A stretch of 64,000 nt of DNA from Otis tarda (taxonomy: Eukaryota > Chordata > Aves > Otidiformes > Otididae). This document shows, in pieces, positions 58,771 through 64,000 of the stretch (its first letter is position 1; the number at the start of each line of letters is the position of its first letter). Under the pieces are notes generated by a model. That model was not told the DNA's origin, searched no databases, and worked only from the letters and a program-made list of their open reading frames with translations. Location of the stretch: the NCBI GenBank assembly GCA_026413225.1, contig CM048576.1, forward strand, positions 938,501-1,002,500, given 5' to 3'. Position numbers and translations under genes: made by a program.

Positions 58771-59903
58771 AGGATGGTACTCAGTACCCCAGCACCTCCC
58801 TGCTGGCATGGCTGGACAGGGTGGGAGGATGGATGCTCATTGTGGAAGGGAGCAGCCAGGGCTTGGTACGTGCCTGATATTATCCTTTCAAAGGTTGACC
58901 TGAAGTGCAAAAAATCTCCCTAAAGCTGGTAGCTTGGAGCTTCGTCCTAAGGATGTCATCCAAGTCTCTTGCCTAAGCAACCTCCAGCTTTTTACGTCAC
59001 CTGCATCTCCCACAGATCCTCTTTTTGTAAGGGCTCAGGACGATTTAATGTCAATTAAGAGCAAGGAAAGAGCATGAGGGGGCTTCTAATGGTTTGGAGC
59101 AAAGGGGCTATAAAATCACGAGCCTTGGAGGCACAAAAAACGCGCACGGCCGACGGCTCACAGGTTGAGCACCCCGCCGTAATGGCTTTTTGGCTCCAGC
59201 CTCCCGGTGCTGAGGCAGGAGAGAGAAGAAGTTGCAATGCAATGAGCTCAAGCGATTTATTTTATTGTGTATGTGCAGAAGAGTCTTGGCCCTTCAAGAA
59301 GAGGTCACTGCCAGCTCCCGGCCAGCCAGGCTATACCCTGGTGTAAAATGAAATGGACAAACAGGAACATTTTTCCATAATAGCAGAGCGAGCGATGCAA
59401 ACGATACTGCTCAAACATCCATCTCTAATTCCCTGACCTTTGAGCAGCCTGGCAGCCGGCCCCTGAGATGAGTAGAGGTGATAAAATCGCTTGCCAAGCC
59501 CTTGTTTCCCAGCTCCAGCTGGACTGTCCAGCAGCGAGCACTTGCATCCCCCCCCAGGGCCGTGCAAGGGCCATTTCCAAGTCGTTCCCATGTTCCGCAT
59601 TGAGAACACACTGGGAACACATCTTGGGTAGGACTGAGGCAGGTGCCACCACCTCACCCTGGGGTGGAAGGAGGTTAAAGCATGGGGTGCGATCCACATG
59701 CTGAAGCATTCACTGCATCTTTTCTGCCTCGCTGGACACTCAGCTTTTCTGAAAAAGAAAATTTGGGGTCTACTGAAAGCTCTAACTCCGAACCTAAAGT
59801 ACCTAAACTCGTAAAGCTTATAAAATGTCTGACAGTAGAGACCATCTGGGTCATCAAGGGGTTGTAGAAGTGCATGCCAACCCATGCGCATTAAGGTCTT
59901 AAC

Positions 59904-59964
59904 GTGCAAGGAGGAAAATATCTATGGCAAAATATCCATGTGCGAGGAGGAAAATATCCACGGC
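59904..59964. repeat. Direct duplication, 36-bp spacing
   Basis: GTGCAAGGAGGAAAATATC and GTGCGAGGAGGAAAATATC begin 36 bases apart (59904 and 59940), with matching downstream sequence (TATGGCA / CACGGCA). It is a simple tandem duplication of about 36 bp. Confidence 0.8.
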
Positions 59965-62900
59965 AGCTCATTGACACAATAATCTGAGATGTCAGTCCTG
60001 CCATACCAGTTCCCCCATGAGGCTCCTCCAATCCCATGTACGTTCAGCAGAGTTTGCTCTCAGCAACGCCTCGGTGCTTTCTCTCCCCTTATTTACATCC
60101 CTTAAATATTTTCAGGCTGTTATCACGTCCTGGGGTAGTCACTACGGTGCCGAACTGGAGGGATTTAGGGGCAAAAGGCTGCTGCAGATTGGGATTTATC
60201 AATCTCCGATGAGGATCTCAAGAAAATGGATGCGTCTTCCAAGGCTTTGGAGGACTACATGTGGTTTCTTGCTCTGCTTGGATAGCGTGGAATTTTTATT
60301 CCAGACCTGAGAGATGATGCTCTGATAGATAATTCATAAAAGTCTGTTTGTTATTCAGTCTCACCACATTGGGCTGAGATCCAGCACACAAACATCTCCT
60401 GGATGGCATCACCACTCCCCTTAACAACCTGCGGCAGGGACCCACTTGCTGCACCCAGCGTAGAGTCCTCGTTGCACCCCATCTCTCTCCCTACATGGCT
60501 GCTTTTGAGTGGCTTTTAGGGCTTTGACGTGATGCTAACGCAGACCAGGCCCTGGCAAGTGCTTTCCTTCCTCTTTTTCCGGCCGGACTTGCCCGTCTCC
60601 CCGGCTGCGGGGTTGAGATGAGGGCAGCATAAGGATCCCGCAAGCGGAGCAGACCGTGGAGGAGGATGGCGCTGGGATGCGGCAGGGTTATCTCTTTAAC
60701 AGGTTTCTCCTGTCCTCTGAACATATGTGCAGTAACACGTCTCTGGAAAATATGTGAGTGGGTGAGTTTGGACTCGACTCTCTCCCAGATGGGACGTTAC
60801 GCAGCCCACATCACAAAACCGTCAGCCGCAGTTTGACAGAGCTGCCAGCACCCCCCATCCCTTTATCAGAGGCCCAGAAATGTCCAGATGATCGCTCCTT
60901 TCCCCCAAAACCTCCGTTTTTGCTCTCGTTTGCAAGCAGGAAACATGTTGGCAAAACGGTTTGGCCCGAGTGAAGCAAAAAAAAAAAAAAAAAGAAATGA
61001 GAGGGAAGAACAAAGCTTCAAAAGGAACAGATGAGACTTGGAGAGGTTTCGTGGGGTGCAATACGACTGCACCAAATCTGGCACCCTTAAAGGGCACAGA
61101 TATCTCTGCTCACATCCCCAGGGCACCCAAAACCAGCTGATTGCACCCCGTTTTCCCACAGCGGCGTTGCACTTCTGCCGCAGGGTTGCTTGGCAGCATC
61201 CTCCCGCTCCCCTCCCGTTGCCCCTACAACGCACGTAGACGCTCGCACAGCCCCCAAATTTACAGCAACATCTCTAAGACATTGCAGACTTTCGGCTCTA
61301 CAAAACACCTAACCCACACTTTTTAGGGCTGTTGCTTAATATTAAGCACTCGGAAGACTAAACCTGTTTGCATCTGCGAAGGAGGAAGGCTTTGCGCAGA
61401 CCAGAGTGACATCTGAATTCCACAGCCCGCAGCTGGGATGCATTTCACCAGAGATTGTTTGAGTGTAAAGAGCTATTTCCCTGCAAACAACCCGGCGTAA
61501 TTCTTAGGAAAACCATCTGAGCCCTTGGCCCGAGCTCAAGACACATTACAGAATCAAAAGCATTTATTTTATCCAATTTTTCTCCTGAGCTTTGTTCAAT
61601 TCTATCCAGAACAAGTCGGCTTAATAGACTTTGTTTGGTGACTGCAGACACCTTTCATAGCTTTGCTTTTTCATCACATGTGAACTTAGATATTCATCAT
61701 CTGAAATCCAGTTAGCAACGTGTTCTCCTTCCTTAGTCCTACATTTGCATTTTCTCCACGGTTTCTTTATTAATTTTATGTGTCAGGGCTTATAAATCAT
61801 GAAATTCGTTAACTGTTAGCATCCCATTTTACCACCAAAAAATCTCAAAGGGCCATAAAGGCATGTAAAAGCCAGCAGGGACAGTGGTGCAGGGAATAAT
61901 CTCTCATCTTAAGGGTTTCTGTGTTCTTCAGGTGTTCCAATTTACTAAAATAAAGCAGAATTTGAGGAGGCTGGTGGGGTGCAGGAAGGAAATTATTCAC
62001 CAGCTCAGACTTGTAATTTTGATAAAATTTGGCAAAAAACCAAAAAAGTCCAGACAAGCCATTCTACCTCTTGCTATTTTCCAAAAGGATGTTTGGGTGT
62101 TGGGTTGGTTTTTTTTTTTTCACTTTTCAAGGGTATTTTGGTCTTAAAAATGGAGCCAGCACAGCAGCGTTTACTACTTTAGCAAAAAAAAAAAATCCTC
62201 TTCGAAGTCAAAAGAACCATTTGCCATCCTCAGAACATAATTTAGCTCTTAGCACCAATTCTCTTTGCTTTGACCTGACCTGAACTTTCGCTTGGCTCCT
62301 TGCTGACGCTTTCACCCCAGTGATTTGGTCCAAATCTCACGCGCGGATGCAAACACCTCAAGTTTGGCGGCACTGGGACCGCACCTCTGGTACCCAGGCT
62401 CTGAAATGGCTGCCACGAGCACCCAGATTTAAGGTGGGCATAAAAACTTGGCAAATTCATGCCGATCTGAAAATACTCTCAGGCTTGAACATCCCCGAGA
62501 TGCTTTCAGGGTAACAAGCATCTCCCAGGAGAAAAAGCACGAGCAGCATTTGGTAGAGTAGACTCATCTCGAAGCTCCTAAAACCTCCTCTTCCCAACAC
62601 TCTTGTATTTCCTAAAAACCAAAATTGTGTGTATTTCCAAGGATAAAGGACTATCCCATCACTAACAGGTCATAAATGCTGTTATTACTGGATTTTTCCT
62701 CCATAAACCTGGATCCCAGCAGTATCAGATGAGTCAACTATGCACGTGACCCAACCGTGATGGGATTTTTTTTTTCTGTATATTGAGACACCGAACACCT
62801 TGCCACTTCCTAAAGTGAGCAGCTTTCATTTCAACACCCAGAAATCAAAAGGCTCAAGCTTTGAATTGGGCTCACCCACATCTTTGAAGCACGCTGCAGT

Positions 62901-63177
62901 TTGGGGTGGAGTGTCGGGGTTTTTTCCTCCACTCTTTCTCAAAATTATTATTTTTTAACAAACTCGCTGTCTACCAAAAGACAAATTTTCTTTGAATATC
63001 AAAACAGGATGTTTTCGACAATTTCAGGACATTCTTAAAGCTTTTTTTCTCTCTTTTTGAAACAGGAAGCTCATTTGAAAGCCCTTTCCTGCAAACAGTT
63101 GCAGTTGTGTCAAAACTAGCACTTTCTGACAAAGTTTGGGGATTTTTTTTTTAAAGATGCTACATGCAAAAAAAAAA

Positions 63178-63200
63178 GGTTTTTTTTTTTAAAAAAAACC
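63178..63200. repeat. GG-T11-A8-CC foldback
   Basis: GG followed by eleven T, eight A and CC forms a near-perfect inverted repeat with little or no loop. It is preceded by an A10 run (63168-63177). This is low-complexity sequence that could extrude as a hairpin. It has the shape of a short terminator-like hairpin but no biological context for one. Confidence 0.8.
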
Positions 63201-64000
63201 TCTACCAGGTACTGAAGGTACCAGTACTGAACATGAGTGTGGATTTCTGAGCCTAAAAAAGGCCATAAATGGGTAACATGTCAAGGTTTGTGGCAGCTTG
63301 ACATGGATATTTGGAGACCAAGGTCATAGCAAGTAATTGAAATGAATTTGTCCACGACATATATTGCAACTCAGACATCTCCGCAAAGCCAGGCGGGCGG
63401 CACCTCTTCGGGTGCAAGCGTGATGCAGGAGGGAATGGAGGTGGTGACACGGTGCTGCTCAGAATGCTCAATTCTTGACGAGGAACTGAAACGATATTTG
63501 CAAGTCAAACTCTTTCCCCCTCTTTGCACGCAGAGGGAAATGGGGCTAAGGCAGGTCAAGCGGGCTAAAAGAGTGGTCGGGGTGGTTTTGTGGTGAGCTA
63601 AAGCATAGGAACTCTTGTTTGGGGCTGGAAGGTGGTCAAGGCTTTGTTCAATCTAAATTTATTTGCAAGTATTTGTTGAGTGGTGTTGGCTCCTCTTCCT
63701 CTGCCCTGTTGATGTATTTAACCTGAGGTCTAGGTGGGATTGCAACAGGGTGAACTCCAAGCCCTGCCACTACCAGAAATGATGCCAAAGGGTTGACTGG
63801 GAGCTCTGGAGCCCTGAGTCTTAACACATTAATCTGAATACATTAATGAAGCTGCAGATGGGAAGCTTTTCCAATGAGGTCTCCTCCTTTCTTAACCTGA
63901 CTCTGATGGGAAAAATAACCTGGTTTATACACCAGCACAGGTATCCCAAGCCATGACTCTTTTATTTTCTTAGAGATGGGACCAGCACATCCTGGTCTGG

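Larger units (their letters stand above)
58771..64000. other. Unique non-coding DNA to the window end
   Basis: No gene was recognised. Landmarks are a direct duplication at 59904-59964, a small CpG cluster at 60530-60680 (TTCCGGCCGG, CCCCGGCTGCGGG), A17 at 60977-60993, T12 near 62109, A11 near 62184, and an A/T foldback at 63178-63200. The 192-codon minus frame at 59331-59909 has no domain features. The AT-rich segment 61540-61850 (GGCTTAATAGAC, TTATTAATTTTATG) may be regulatory. Confidence 0.5.

Noticed and set aside
59331..59909. 192-codon minus-strand open frame
   Set aside because: Chance length. The sequence shows no family features, and several other frames overlap it with similar lengths.
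63342..63596. 84-codon plus frame with plausible-looking peptide (ECSILDEELKRYLQ)
   Set aside because: The peptide looks protein-like, but the acceptor before it has a poor pyrimidine tract and no good donor follows. No family is recognised, so it is not listed as an exon.
1..64000. CRISPR arrays, operons, riboswitches, phage or endogenous viral genes
   Set aside because: None seen on either strand. The sequence is vertebrate-type non-coding DNA, and the only mobile elements recognised are CR1 LINE pieces. No LTR pairs or retroviral motifs were noticed.

Overview
The window looks like non-coding nuclear DNA from a bird or a close sauropsid relative. The best evidence is four pieces of CR1 LINE, which is typical of avian and other reptilian genomes. 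Their 3' ends carry the ATTCTATG-type octamer and the GGAAGGGACC / TCCAGTCCAACC block. Transposon content is very low: the four CR1 pieces add up to about 1.6 kb, or 2.5% of 64 kb. Mononucleotide A/T tracts are numerous, and the rest is unique sequence of about 45% GC. Low transposon density plus CR1 favours a bird over a crocodilian or turtle, but the species cannot be named.

No protein-coding gene could be supported. The longest open frames are 185-192 codons. A rough estimate (six frames, about 21,000 codons each, stop frequency near 3/64) gives about one such frame by chance. None shows a recognisable domain except the short frames inside CR1, which are remnants of the CR1 reverse-transcriptase ORF. 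No tRNA, rRNA, CRISPR array, operon or bacterial-type signal is present. The window is therefore best read as intergenic or long-intron DNA, possibly a regulatory gene desert.

Layout: 1-3424 unique AT-rich DNA; 3425-4170 a CpG-island-like block (38 CpGs counted in about 710 bp) with a TATAAATA box and a downstream GTAAGT donor, the best candidate transcription start in the window; 4171-13000 unique DNA with two blocks that look like conserved regulatory DNA (5701-6260, 7080-7350); 13001-13149 a CR1 tail; 13150-42510 unique DNA with a second CpG-rich block (18925-19500), poly-T tracts, several TAATTA-rich blocks and a 30-bp minisatellite at 40441; 42511-42683 a second CR1 tail with an internal 21-bp triplication; 44719-44955 a 237-bp polypurine tract; 46185-46635 a third CR1; 51879-52026 a 23-bp GC-rich minisatellite; 57919-58770 the longest CR1, carrying a nonsense codon and a frameshift in its RT remnant; and unique DNA to the end.

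Two small minus-strand segments (55746-55822 and 30124-30166) have exon-like splice borders, but they cannot be proved by eye. Regulatory calls rest on motif content and CpG retention only. Cross-species alignment would be the decisive test. I found no convincing sign of an undescribed biological system.
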